A stretch of 55,000 bases of DNA from the NCBI GenBank assembly GCA_002104895.1, contig MCFG01000082.1, positions 1-55,000 on the forward strand, in the 5' to 3' direction. This DNA is from Anaeromyces robustus (taxonomy: Eukaryota > Neocallimastigomycota > Neocallimastigomycetes > Neocallimastigales > Neocallimastigaceae). Below are positions 30,276-46,125 of the stretch, piece after piece. Made by a program: the position numbers and the translations under genes. The first letter of the stretch is position 1. The number at the start of each line of letters is the position of its first letter. The notes below the pieces were generated by a model. It did no database searches. It was given only the letters and a program-made list of their open reading frames with translations, and had not been told where the DNA came from.

Positions 30276-32400
30276 AAATTAAAAGGTAAATAATATTTGA
30301 TTTAATACTGTAAATTTTTCCTTTTTTAATGACACATTATATATCTAGTGGTAAAAGTGTTGAAGTCTAATGTTTTTTCTTTAATTAAAACATATATCTT
30401 ATTTTTAACATATATCTTATTTCTATATATTTCTTTTATTTTTTAATTCAAATAATAATAATAAGAATTTTTAGTTAAAGTAATTAAAATTTAAAAAAAA
30501 AAGATTAAATATTAATATCTTTATATTTTTAAAATATTATAAAACAATTTGCTTATTATTCTTATAAAATAAAAATATATATAATATAATAAGTAATTCA
30601 TATATTTTAGTAAAACATAACCCTTAATTTTAATATAAACACTAACCTTTATACAAAATTTGTAATATTAATTTTTTTTTTTTTGATATTAAAACTATTT
30701 TATTAATATTTATTTTAATATTTATATATTTTATATTATTTATTAAATATTTATTATTATTTATTTTATTATTTATTATTATTTCATATATATTTTATCA
30801 ATTTTACAATTTTGTCCAATGTTTTATAAACTTTCTTTATAGAATAATAATAATTATATTATTATTATTTAGTGTTAATAAATCTCTCTTTTCTTTTTTC
30901 TTTTTTTAGAAATAAAACGAAAAAAGTATTTCCTTTGTTTTATTTAAAAATAATAATAAATAATATAATATTTATATTATATAAATTATCGTTTAACATG
31001 TGAAATATGAATTTTATAAATTTTAATTTTCCAATATTAAATTTTTTTTTTAATGTATTATTTTTAAGTAGAAAATGTATAATCTAGTCTTAAAATAAAA
31101 TTTGTCGCAAAAAATTTCAAGACTTTATATCAAAAAGAAAAAAGAAAAAAGAAAAAAAAAAAAATTCATATAAAATATACTAATATTTCTAATATATATA
31201 TTTAAAATTACAAAAATTACCTTTAAATCGTTATATTTAAAATTTTATTTTAAAAATATATAAATATATATAATATATAAATAATAATATATAAGTAATA
31301 TATTTATAATTTTATTATTAGATAAGAAAAAAATTTTTTTTTTTTTCAAATAAAAAATAATAAAATTGGTAGCTCTATCAATATATATAAGAATATAATA
31401 TTTTTCAGAATTATTAATTACATTATTTTTTTTATTATTATTTTTTTAATATTATGTATTCATAGGAAAGACTATGGTTAATCATATTATATATAATAAT
31501 AAATGAGAAGAATCAGAAACAATAGATAAACATATATATTATTTAATAAAGCGTATGATCGGATATAGAATATGAAATAGTTATTATTATAGTTTTTTTT
31601 TTTTTTTTTATTTTTTTTTTGAAATTATATGAAAAAAAAATGTTCTTTACTATTTATTTACTATTAAACTATTAAAAATAATTATATGACAATTTTCGAT
31701 AATTAAATATATATATTTTAAATGATTCACTAGAATAATTATTATTTTTTCTAATTGTATTAATTGTATTAATTGTAATAATAAATCATAATTCTCTTTT
31801 CTATATTAGAAAATTTATTTAAATAAATATTATTTATTACTTCATTTAAAAAAATTAGTATAAAGTATATAATTAGATAATATTTTTTTAAAAAAAAAAA
31901 AAGTATTTGAAAATTTATGTTTAAATCCTTACTCTACATTATAGAGTTAAAAAAGGATTACTAATTCTAATTTTTTTATTAATATATTATTTTCAGTTTG
32001 ATATAATTTTAATAAAGTTGTTAAATTTTTTTTTTTTTTAAAAAAATAAAAAATGTTATCTAAGGATGTAATTAGTAATTCAATTATTTTTATGGTGTAA
32101 ATATATTAAAAAATGTAAAAAATAAAATTTTGTATTTTTCATTTATAAAATGTATTAGGATATGAATTTAATATTTGATTAAAATATAAAATAGACATGA
32201 ATAAAATGAAATATATTTCTGTTCAATGTAGTAATTAATAAAAATGGTAAATGGGGAACTAAGGCTACATTTACTGCTAACAATTATTATAAAAATATTA
32301 AATTAATAATTTTTATTTAATTATTCATTATAAAGTAATAATAATATATATATATACATTCTTTTTAATTTATTAATCGCCATTTTTTTAATATATGGCG
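17942..32400. other. ~14.5-kb gene-free AT desert
   Basis: No open frame with plausible protein composition on either strand. The sequence is almost entirely A/T with dense self-complementary ATATTATAATATAT words (notably 19800-20900, 26280-27150, 29130-29830), homopolymers, short (TTTA)n arrays (20935-20990, 25495-25525) and a mixed T/C tract at 30200-30275. A (TTATTTA)n array lies at 27250-27360. The only organised larger repeat is the minisatellite at 24283-24546. No tRNA or snRNA recognised. Confidence 0.7.
24283..24546. repeat. Degenerate minisatellite, about six ~45-bp units
   Basis: Units share GAAGAAAAAAATTATTGTTA followed by an ACTGTTTAATTTAATGATTT-like half. Six units with indels are recognisable, each opening with a purine-rich GAAGAA(A)n. 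It has no coding capacity. Confidence 0.75.
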
Positions 32401-33019
32401 AAAGGATATATTTACAATATTGGCATAACGACAGTAAAAAAATGCGACAGACCCACAATATCCGGAACAAGAGACTCGGATGAACTTTTGATAAGTAGTT
32501 CATGCCACTGACTCTATATCCCCAATAATTTTTAGTTTTTCAAGTGCATAACACCCATCAAGGAAAGCGTTAAGCATCAAGTAATATATATTATTTTTCA
32601 TAATCTTCGTCTAAGTCCTCAGAAAATCCTAGTGATTTAGTTCGATTAATTACGGTGAATTTCAAGTATAAGTCAACATTGCATTGTGTTTAATAAAAAG
32701 TATTTCTATCCTGTTCAAAGGCCTTACAATATCTAATGAGAAAAACTTTACATTTTTTTTCACCACAGCAAGGGTAGCACGTAGGAAAGCTTTCAAGTGT
32801 AGATTTATCTTTAAGTTAGAAACTTGTAGTTAAATTGAAAACCGCTACGTGTTCTTATAATCCAAAAGAATCCAAATTGAAATTTTGAGGGGCAGTAAGA
32901 TAGAGCAAGATCCTGTATTTATATATATTTATTGTATATAGATGCTCTTTTAACAAGATTTTTTCGTTAGTGTATCTTTCACTAAATACTTATCATTAAT
33001 TTCCTTTTTTGAAAGACCT
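32401..33019. other. Mobile-element graveyard, unassigned part
   Basis: G/C content is clearly higher than in the surrounding desert (for example CCGGAACAAGAGACTCGG near 32461). Minus-strand translations give short runs such as AFLDGCYALEKLKIIGDIES and KSTLESFPTCYPCCGEKK, broken by stops. It is probably retroelement-derived because it adjoins LINE and gypsy fragments, but no domain can be named. Confidence 0.45.
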
Positions 33020-33212
33020 TTTTAATTTCTTTTTTAGGGTATGAGACTCTTTAGTCCATGAATAGTAATAAGGGTATAGTAGGAATGTTTATAATTAGTT
33101 CTTTAATAATACATTGAAAATTTTCCCCACTTATTGAAACAATAAATTTGAGCTATAACACAAATCGCAGAAAAGGGAGTGAACCAAAGTTTGTGAGGTA
33201 TGGTATGTATAG
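33020..33212 (-). pseudogene. Second LINE fragment, same family as the copy near 12-13 kb
   Basis: Minus-strand reading YIPYLTNFGSLPFSAICVIA then QIYCFNKWGKF aligns with the SIYYISKELNIPPLSGKCAL then AQVRCFNKWKESN stretch of the longer LINE relic, and a further DNA match follows (ATGGACTAAAGAG). Stops and frame breaks follow immediately. It ends flush against the gypsy integrase fragment, so one element inserted into or recombined with the other. Confidence 0.65.
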
Positions 33213-33692
33213 GTGTAGCCATTCAACTCAATCACTCAATCATCATAGAAAAAGACTCTTGAATAACATCTTAAATATTGTTCGATGAATGAATTACAAC
33301 GTTCTACTTGACCAACTATTTCATAATGGTCGGTAGTAGCAATCTTTGGTCGAATCCAAAGTTTTTCCATTAGTTCAAGTCATAAAGCACTAGTGAATTG
33401 TGTTCCTCTATCAGTGTAGATATTTTCAGGTAATCCATGTAATCTAAATATGTGTTTTATGAATGTTTTTGGCTGTCTCTTCGGCAGTAGGTATTTCTTT
33501 AAATGATATTAAGTGAATCATTTTTGAAAAAAGCGATCCACAACAACCATAATTACTGTATATTTTTTTGATTCTGGTAGTCCACATAAAAAATCTATTT
33601 CAATTGATTTCCAAGAACGATCAGGAACTTCTAAAGGTCTTAATAAGTCATATCTCTTGTGTCTGGTAACCTTATTTCTAGCACATTGATCT
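33213..33692 (-). pseudogene. Ty3/gypsy integrase fragment
   Basis: Minus-strand reading contains the end of the zinc finger (QCARNKVTRHKRYDLLRPLE), VPDRSWKSIEIDFLCGLPES, VIMVVVDRF, IPTAEETAKTFIKHIFRLHG, IYTDRGTQFTS and VGQVERCNSFIEQYLRCY. These are hallmark blocks of Ty3/gypsy (chromovirus-type) integrases, and the D, D and E catalytic positions are still visible. Two 1-nt frameshifts (after VVVDRF and near TAKTF) and two stops at positions where the family has Trp (TGG to TGA) make it nonfunctional. Reverse transcriptase, RNase H and LTRs are not seen. Confidence 0.85.
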
Positions 33693-34391
33693 TAAAGTAA
33701 TTTTTAAATCTTTAGAAGTTTTTAAAATTCTAAGAAATTCTATAAATTAATATAATATTCAACTATTCTAATAATTATAAAAAATAATTAACATTTATTA
33801 TAATAAATTATATAAAACTATTATTACTATTCTAATTAATATTTTATAAATTATTTAATGGCGTTTTTCTGTAATATCTAAATGATTGTAATTATTATAA
33901 ATTATAATATAATTATTGAATTAAAAGATCCTATCTATATATAAATTTATAATTTTTTATTTATGTATGGGCTCTTCTAAATATTTAATTATATTTTTAT
34001 ATATGTTAAGTCTTTAAAGTTCAATATCTCTCCAACCAGTGGTTCAAATGGGCTGAAATTCAGATATGTTGTAGCTCTCGAGCAGAGCTTCCCTATGAGC
34101 ATCAAATCAAAAGGTCTTCAATATTTGGTGAGTTATCGTTATTTTTCTTCTGATTATTTTTTTACTAAATTCTTAAGGGTTAAATTAAGTTAATTAATAT
34201 TTATTTGATTTGTCCAAACCCTTTACAATCTCAATTTAAATACTTTTTAATATTTATTTATTTTGGATGTGGTGCATTTCGATATAATTTATATATGATT
34301 GTCATGTAAAATAAATACAAAATATGTAATACGCCACTTTTTTATAGTATTTTTCACCATTAAAAAAAAATAAAAATTAAAAAAAAAATAA

Positions 34392-34442
<51 letters not shown>

Positions 34443-35647
34443 ATTTTCTGTTAAGAATTTTATTTTATTTTTATTATTTTTAATTATTTAATTAGTTTTC
34501 CTTTCCATTTTATTTTATTTAAATAAAAATATATAAAATCTATATTTTATTACTAAATATTTTAATAATATATACTATTATATATCATATATTTTTTTTG
34601 ATATTTATTTATTTATTTATTGTTAAAATAAAATAAAATAAAATAAAATAAAATAAAATAAAATAAAATAAAATAAAATAAAATAAAATAAAATAAAATA
34701 AAATAAAATAAAATAAAATAAAATAAAATAAAATAAAATAAAATAAAATAAAATATATTATATGAATTTAAATAATCAGAAATCTAATCTAAAATTTATA
34801 TGATGTGATTATTTCGTTAACTTTGAAGTAAGAATATTATTAAACATGAAATCAATTTTTTAACGACATCTTTTTTTTTTTATTGATATTTCTATTTTTA
34901 TTTAAATTATGAAGTAATATAATTAATATATTAGTTTAAATGAAATGTAAACTTCATATTTATAATTCAATATTAAACATATATTACAATATTTTTAAAT
35001 GAATATTACTTAATTTTAATTACAATATAATCACTCTTATTACTTAATAATTTTATTAAAAGTTATAATATCCTTATAGCTATTTTGACTATATATATCT
35101 AATAAAAATAGCTATAGAGATTATTATAACAAATATTTAAATTATATTGAAGTCAATTTTAATTTATACTATTTATTTTTCTTTCAATAAATCAACTTCA
35201 AAGCTAAAATTTTAATTATTATAAATAATATTAATCAAGCAAAGTGAAATTGTTTAGTATTTATAATAATATTATTGTTTTATTTAAAATTTAAGAAATA
35301 ATTTCAATAAAAAAATGTATTGGTATTATTATTATTTTTTTTATTACATGTATATATTTTTTATTTTAATGTAATTTTTAAGCAACAATAAACTGGCTAA
35401 TATAACAAAAAAAGTATAAAATACAAAGGTTAAATTTAAATTCTATATTTATTTATTTTTTTATTTATTATTTATTCATTCATTTATATATTAACCTTAT
35501 TTATTTATTTTTATAAGCCACATTGTAATACATTAAAAAACCATCAAACATAAATTATGTCGAAATGCAATACTCCCATTTATTTTATTGAAAATCGGAT
35601 TTTTTAAGTGATTTAGTCAATAACGAAATTTAATTGCAATTGATCTA
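33693..35647. repeat. AT-rich spacer with long AAAAT microsatellite
   Basis: No gene. (AAAT)n at 34398-34442 and a nearly pure pentamer array (AAAAT)n of about 25 copies at 34627-34754. A compositionally distinct island at 34010-34145 and an imperfect inverted pair at about 34262/35575 are described as findings. Confidence 0.7.
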
Positions 35648-35682
35648 TTAGTGAATTTCAATTTTAAATTGAAATTCACTAA
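35648..35682. repeat. 17-bp perfect inverted repeat upstream of the tRNA gene
   Basis: Arms 35648-35664 and 35666-35682 are exact reverse complements (TTAGTGAATTTCAATTT) around a single T. It lies 87 bp upstream of the tRNA-Thr gene. Confidence 0.88.
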
Positions 35683-35769
35683 TATTCGCTAATATTCGCG
35701 ACATTTAAAAATATGGATTCAGCAATAATATGTATTTAGGGGGCTCTTATATCAGACCAGTAACGTAGT

Positions 35770-35841
35770 GCCTGTTTGGCTTAGTGGTAGAGCGTCGCTC
35801 TTGTAAAGCGAAGGTCGGTGGTTTGATTCCGTCAATAGGCA
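35770..35841 (+). tRNA. tRNA-Thr, anticodon TGT
   Basis: A 72-nt cloverleaf without intron. Acceptor stem GCCTGTT/AATAGGC (one G-T pair), D arm GCTTAGTGGTAGAGC, anticodon stem TCGCT/AGCGA with loop CTTGTAA and anticodon TGT at 35802-35804, variable loop AGGTC, T stem GGTGG/CCGTC with loop TTTGATT, discriminator A. It decodes ACA and ACG by wobble. The T loop starts TTTGA instead of the canonical TTCGA/TTCAA, a weak point in the B box. A T5 run at 35845-35849 can serve as the Pol III terminator. Confidence 0.92.
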
Positions 35842-35844
35842 TTA

Positions 35845-35849
35845 TTTTT
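35845..35849 (+). terminator. Pol III T-run terminator of the tRNA-Thr gene
   Basis: Five T residues three bases after the discriminator base, the usual RNA polymerase III stop. T runs are common in this DNA, so position is the main support. Confidence 0.5.
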
Positions 35850-36554
35850 ATACACAATTCTTATTACTGTATTATTTTGTTTTTTTTTTATTAAAAAATA
35901 AAATCATGTAATTTATTTTGGCTTTTTTATTTATTCTTTATATTTTTATATAATATAAAATATTATAAAAATTAAAAATTTTCTAAAATAATTAATTCTT
36001 TATATATTATAATATATTTTTTTTTATTTTATATTATTATTATTATATTATAGATAATTTATTTATTTATTTATTTATTTATTTAAATAATGAATATTTT
36101 TGAAATATTACATACAATAAAAAATATAATACAAAATAAATAATTTTAATTATTCTATTTTTATTTTAAAGGATTACATGAGAGATAATTCCTAATTATG
36201 TTTGATATTTTTATTATCTTTATAATTATACTTTATATCGACTTATAATAATTATATATTTATTTATTTTATTTTATTTTATTTCATTTCATTTTATTTT
36301 AATTTTTATTATATTTTTTACTTTATCATTATTACTATATATAATATTTTATTATTATTCATTTATTTATTTAAATATTATATTTTATAATATATATTTT
36401 ATATTTTAGTATTATTATTATTTTTATAAATTATTGTTTTATTTTTTTTCCTATATATATATGTTAATTTATATCGTTTTATTTTTTCTCTTTATATATA
36501 TATATATGTTAATTTATATTGTTTTATTTTTTTCTCCTATATATATTTGTTAAT
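35850..36554. other. Spacer, no gene
   Basis: AT-only sequence with (TTTA)n at 36058-36085. A duplicated segment near 36455-36550 contains TATATATGTTAATTTATAT and TTTTATTTTTTTCTC twice. It probably includes the 3' UTR of the minus-strand glycosyltransferase gene. Confidence 0.6.
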
Positions 36555-38177
36555 TTATAAATTTAACATTTTATTCTTTCTTTTATCACTTTTCTTTTCA
36601 GGTAAAAGATAGTGGTTTTCTTTTTCCCTGTTAATAATTTCATCTAGTATTTTACGTTCTTCTTTACTGAATTTTGTTGGTTCTTTACCACTTTCATTTC
36701 CTTTTCCTTTATCTTCAATATTTAAATTTTGACAATGGAAAGTAGGCCATTCTCCTTCTCCATCTTCAATAAAGTATACTTCAAAACGAAGCAATTGATT
36801 TTCATATTTTGGATCATTTTTATCCTTTAATATATGATCATTCCAAAATAATATTTTTCCATCTCTGGACATATGACCAACATGTCCACAAATTTGTCTT
36901 TCATCTGGATCATCACCAGCTTCACCTACTGCTAATTCACCAACCATTACACTTGGTAAAGGTAACATATTATATGGTTGTCGCGCCATATCAAAACCAA
37001 TCCAAAAAGTTTCTTTATCTCCGTGTACATATTTATAAACAACATCATCACGAACTTTTTGTTCATTTAATTTACAAACGGTTAATAAACCTAAAATAGT
37101 TTTAGGCTTATTTATTACTACTGTACTTGATTCCATTTCATGTGAAGTTTCTTCTTTCCAATAACGTAATTCTTTAGTTTCAGGTAATGGATCTACCATC
37201 CATGATTTTAACCATTTGGAACCAGGATGTGAACCAGAGAATAAAGTACGATCACGGAAAAAAACTGTACCTTTTTCAATATAACCTTCATCTTCAAAAA
37301 GAATAGCTGGATCATGTATATAAACAGCATCAGCATCCATTAAAATAACTTCTTCAAAACGAGAAGCTAAAATTGAAAATGGCTTAATAGCCCATCCACC
37401 AAGATTGATAACATCATTATCAAAATAGGTTGAAATATCAGTTAAATATATATTTGGAAATTTAGAAAGAATATCACGCTTTTCTTCTGATAAATCATCT
37501 TCACCATTATAAAATATTTCAATAGGTAATTCAGTTTTGACAACATAACGAAGCGTATCAATGGCACTTCTTGCAAATCTAAAATGATAATTTCCTACAC
37601 ACATAACAATTCCTTTTCCATTTCCAGATTTTATTATATCGCCTAAGGAAGAAAAATGATGATGATAAACCCAAGGGTATAATGATTGATGTAAGGCAGC
37701 TAATATTTTTTTCACACCTGTTAATTCATTCAAGTCTTGTAAAAGAAAAGATGATTCTTCTATTAATGTTTTTTTATTTTCAGAGTTATTTTTTCCAAAT
37801 ACTATATTCCAAAGTGCAGTATGTGCTTCTTCTTTAATTCTCAAATTTATAAAATCTTCTACTATATTTGGCTTTTTAGCAGATTCCAATAATATTTTTT
37901 CTAATACTGCATTTATTTTTTTATTGTCACTTTCATTGCTTTTTTTGGAACATTCTGAAATACAATTAATTACATCATCATTATTGATATCAAGATTTTG
38001 AATAAATTTATTTATTTTTGTGTTATTAACGTTATTAATATTTATGTCATTTGCTATATTACTTGTTATATCATTAAGAGAATCTTGTTTCAATGATATT
38101 GATAAAATTGTTAAAGATGTAAATACTAATAAAATTATTGATATAATGAGAAATCTTCTTTTGATTAAAATTTTCAT
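36555..38177 (-). CDS. GT71 (MNN1-type) alpha-mannosyltransferase, type II membrane protein
   Basis: 540 residues, intronless. A short basic cytosolic tail (MKILIKRR) precedes one membrane anchor (about 9-28), then an Asn-rich stem and a luminal catalytic domain from about residue 185. The GIVMCVGNYHFRFARSAIDT start of the fold, IEIFYNGEDDL, the GGWAIKPFSIL segment and the DxD motif LMDADAVYIHDP (D281, D283) are those of the Mannosyl_trans3/GT71 family. HGDKETFWIGFDMA (385-398) is also typical. Family role: Golgi addition of alpha-linked mannose to N- or O-glycans from GDP-mannose with Mn2+. The last 50 residues are charged and Lys-rich. It lies beside the tRNA-Thr gene, with no functional partner nearby. 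Confidence 0.88.
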   Translation of the reverse strand: MKILIKRRFLIISIILLVFTSLTILSISLKQDSLNDITSNIANDININNVNNTKINKFIQNLDINNDDVINCISECSKKSNESDNKKINAVLEKILLESAKKPNIVEDFINLRIKEEAHTALWNIVFGKNNSENKKTLIEESSFLLQDLNELTGVKKILAALHQSLYPWVYHHHFSSLGDIIKSGNGKGIVMCVGNYHFRFARSAIDTLRYVVKTELPIEIFYNGEDDLSEEKRDILSKFPNIYLTDISTYFDNDVINLGGWAIKPFSILASRFEEVILMDADAVYIHDPAILFEDEGYIEKGTVFFRDRTLFSGSHPGSKWLKSWMVDPLPETKELRYWKEETSHEMESSTVVINKPKTILGLLTVCKLNEQKVRDDVVYKYVHGDKETFWIGFDMARQPYNMLPLPSVMVGELAVGEAGDDPDERQICGHVGHMSRDGKILFWNDHILKDKNDPKYENQLLRFEVYFIEDGEGEWPTFHCQNLNIEDKGKGNESGKEPTKFSKEERKILDEIINREKENHYLLPEKKSDKRKNKMLNL

Positions 38178-38573
38178 TTTAAAACGTATTTTTTTATTTT
38201 TATTTTTATTTTTAAAAGTATTAGATAGAATAATAGATAGTTTTAAATTATAACTGTTAATTTAAGTAATATAATAAAAATGTAGAATAATTATAAATAA
38301 AAATGTAATTATAAAATGACGAAAAAATATAAAAAGATAGTTATTGATTTATTGATTATATATTTAATTTAAATTAAAAATCATATATATGAAAAACAAT
38401 CAATAAATTCTGTTTCAAAATGATAATTTTAATCAAATTTTAAAATTTATTAATCCTTTTATTATATAAAATCTACGAATCTATTATTTTTATTACTATT
38501 TAATTGTTGTTATTTATATATTATTCATTAATAATTTTTTAAAAAAAAAAAAGAAAATATTTATTCATTAAAA

Positions 38574-38656
<83 letters not shown>

Positions 38657-38691
38657 ATGATAAATAAATAAATAAATAAATAAATAAATGA

Positions 38692-38722
<31 letters not shown>

Positions 38723-38726
38723 ATGA

Positions 38727-38790
<64 letters not shown>

Positions 38791-38978
38791 ATTTTAATAG
38801 TTAAATATTGTTTAAATAATGGAGATAATTATATTATAATATATATGTATACGTATTTTTTAACAAATCATATTTATATATTATGAAATAATTGTTGATT
38901 AGTATGATATAATAATAAAGCAGGTAAACATTTTATGTGTTAATGATTCATGTGTATAAATCACATGATTCTATGCCA

Positions 38979-39025
<47 letters not shown>

Positions 39026-39550
39026 ATATACAAAAAAATATTTATTTATTAAATGTCAAAATAAAGTAAATATCAATTTTTGGTAACCAATAATTCTAAT
39101 TATTGTTTAAAAACACTGACATTAATTAATTAGTTTAATTTCTTTTTATAATTATTCTAAATTGGATGTATCAATTATTTTATTTTATTTAATTTTATTT
39201 TATATGTTTTTTTTTATAAAAATTTTTCATTTTAAAATGGATATATAAATTTAAAATTGGACATAAATAAGTAAAAATAATATTTTTGTATTTTTGTATA
39301 AATATAAATGTATAATATATTATTATATATAATTAAATTAATAATAATATATATTCATATAATATTTATTTTTTTAATAAACATGTTTATTTTTTTGTTA
39401 GGATTTAAGCCACAGGATTATAGTATAAATAGATACACTTTTGCCCTAATTATAATAATAAAGCATAGTTTACATTAAATTACAAAAGAGTTTAAAATAA
39501 CAAATGTAAAATAGCAAAAAAAAAAAAAAAAAAAAAAAAAGGAAAAAAAT
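38178..39550. repeat. Spacer with long AAAT microsatellite arrays
   Basis: Upstream of the glycosyltransferase (-) and of the broken nucleotidyltransferase paralogue (+). (AAAT)n fills 38570-38790, interrupted by regularly placed ATGATAAAT variants, with a second array at 38978-39027. A poly(A) run of about 28 at 39515-39540 sits where the start of the following gene would be expected. No gene seen. Confidence 0.7.
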
Positions 39551-39917
39551 ATAAAGCAATTATATTCAGCGTTTTGTTTTTATAATGAAAAAGAAGATAT
39601 TTCTTTTTATGATAATTTAAGCAAATTTGAACTGAAACGAAGATTAGAAATAATATTTAAATGGAGTGAAGAGAGAATTAAAGAATATATGTCTTTATTA
39701 AAAGACATTGAACATTTTGAAATTAATGATTCAAATTCTAATTTAGTATCTAATAAAAAAATATATATTCAAGAAGAAATTAATAATTTTTTAAAGGTGC
39801 TTTATAATTACATTTTTTCTTTTAGAAGTATATTAAAAAATGAAAAAGTTGTATATAACAAATATTACAATTCTTCTTTAGAAAAAAAATATAAAATATT
39901 TTCCAAAACTTTTAAAT

Positions 39918-42205
<2,288 letters not shown>

Positions 42206-42264
42206 ATAATATAACGAATAGTAGTAGTAATATAACTACTAATACTGAAATTAATGATTTAAAT

Positions 42265-44049
42265 TTGGATAATAATTTAACAAATAATAATCGAAATGAT
42301 ATCATAGCTAGTAATAATATTCCATTTAATTATGTAAATCCAAATATTCTTAATACCGATCATATGTCATCGAATTTGTATGTACCAGTAGTAAACAATT
42401 ATAATAATATCAGTTCAAATCAATATTCAAATAATATTCCAATTCATTCTTCATATTTAAATTATCCTCAAAATATTGATCAATTTAGAGATTATTCACC
42501 ACTACAACAATCAATACCATCACCATCAATACCACCACCATCAATGCCACCACCATCATTAATACCAGTTGATCCTTATCCGAGTCCTTTGACAACACCA
42601 TATCAAAGACCATTATCAATGTCTCCTTATGATAATAATGATAATAATATAAATAGTATGGTGAAATCTTTAGGTAATTTAGGATTAAATCATAATGATT
42701 CATTAGATATTTCTGAGAGTAACTTAAATATAGAAAAAGATAATACAATTAGGAATTTGAATTATAATAGTGATGACGATGAAATTTTTAAAGAATTAGC
42801 TAAAGATAATAATTATAAAAAGAATTCACATAAAGTAACAGATATCATAATGAATCGTGTACCTGTTTCGTTTTTCAATGTAAAATCATCATTTGAAATA
42901 TACGAAAAAGAAATTTTTTTAGATACACTAATAAACATAATAATATCATCAAGTAGAGAATGTTTAGATATTTATGCAGTGCCATTAGATCTTATTGTTT
43001 ATTTTATTAATTTAAATAATCATTTTCTATATGGAATCATTGATAAAGATTATTTAGAAAGTTACATCACTAGTAATGAAAATGAAAAATTATATAAGTT
43101 GTTTATTATTGAGGATGAAAAATACATAGGGTTTTCTGATACTGAAAAATCTCATTTAGCTGATAGTGTGAAAATTTATTGGGACGATAGATCCATTTAT
43201 AATTCTGAAGATTTTGAGAATAACGTTGCTTTATTAATTAAATCTATTGGAAATACTGAGGTATTAGAAAATAATTTATTTAAACCTCTTAATAAATATA
43301 TACAATATTTTCCACTTTATAAAGACATTCTTTCAGATTTATTAGATTTATTATTATTTAGTGATAATGACAAAGTAGAATGTGATGTATTAGGTTCTCA
43401 AATTATAGATATTCAAAGAGGAGCATATAATTATTATTATCAATTTTTAATATGTTCCTGTAAGGGTATAGAACAATTTTTATTCAACTGTCCAAATCAT
43501 AATAACCTTTTTTTAAAAGATAACAGTATGGTTTATATCAATAATTTATATTTAACCGATTTGGATTATCAGAAAGAAATAACTGATATTATTAACAATT
43601 ATAAAAAACCGAATATCATTAAATATATCTTGATATTATTTTTTATTATAGCTTATGGTCAAGATATTCCGAATAACGATAATAAATTTATTTTTATTGA
43701 AGAAGTTGAAAAATATTTAACAACCTTTATTCCTGATATTAATGAAGAGAAAATCGAATTTATAATTAATGAAAATAAATATAATAAAAATCTAATTTTA
43801 TTAAATAATGATTTTAATAAACCAACAATTTCTTTTAACTTTGGAGATTCTGTTTTCAATAAAGAATTTCAAACAAAAAAAGAAATAAATTATGGAAATA
43901 GAAAAATGTCGTTCTACATTGATGATGATTATGGTGATGAAGATGAAGATGAAGATGAAGATATTGATATTGATAATGATTTTAATAAGTCAACAATTTC
44001 TTTTAACTTTGGAGATTCTGTTTTCAATAAAGAATTTAAAACAAAATAA
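42265..44049 (+). pseudogene. Fragment 3 of the broken paralogue (middle modules)
   Basis: Open frame whose opening residues lack an ATG (first in-frame ATG near 42363) and which continues the Asn run without a break, so it is not an independent gene. A Pro-rich linker (IPSPSIPPPSMPPPSLIP) that the intact paralogue lacks is followed by SSFEIYEKEIFLDTLINIII and YIQYFPLYKDILSDLLDLLL ... CSCKGIEQFLFNCP, matching residues of about 867-1112 of the paralogue. It ends at the TAA 44047-44049 within a 168-bp internal duplication. Confidence 0.72.
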
Positions 44050-44073
44050 GAAATAAACTATGGAAATAGAAAA

Positions 44074-46125
<2,052 letters not shown>

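Noticed and set aside
32230-32290. Short open stretch reading NGKWGTKATFTANN, faintly like gut-fungal dockerin-type segments
   Set aside because: Only about 15 codons, no cysteines and no continuation on either side; too short to call a relic.
32321-32503. 60-codon minus-strand frame beside the retroelement relics
   Set aside because: No recognisable domain; probably one frame of a degraded element.
34021-34060. GGTTCAAAT word resembling a tRNA B box
   Set aside because: No acceptor, D or anticodon stem can be folded around it.
36809-38253. Small plus-strand frames at 36809-37099 and 38020-38253
   Set aside because: Antisense shadows of the GT71 gene and its 5' flank.
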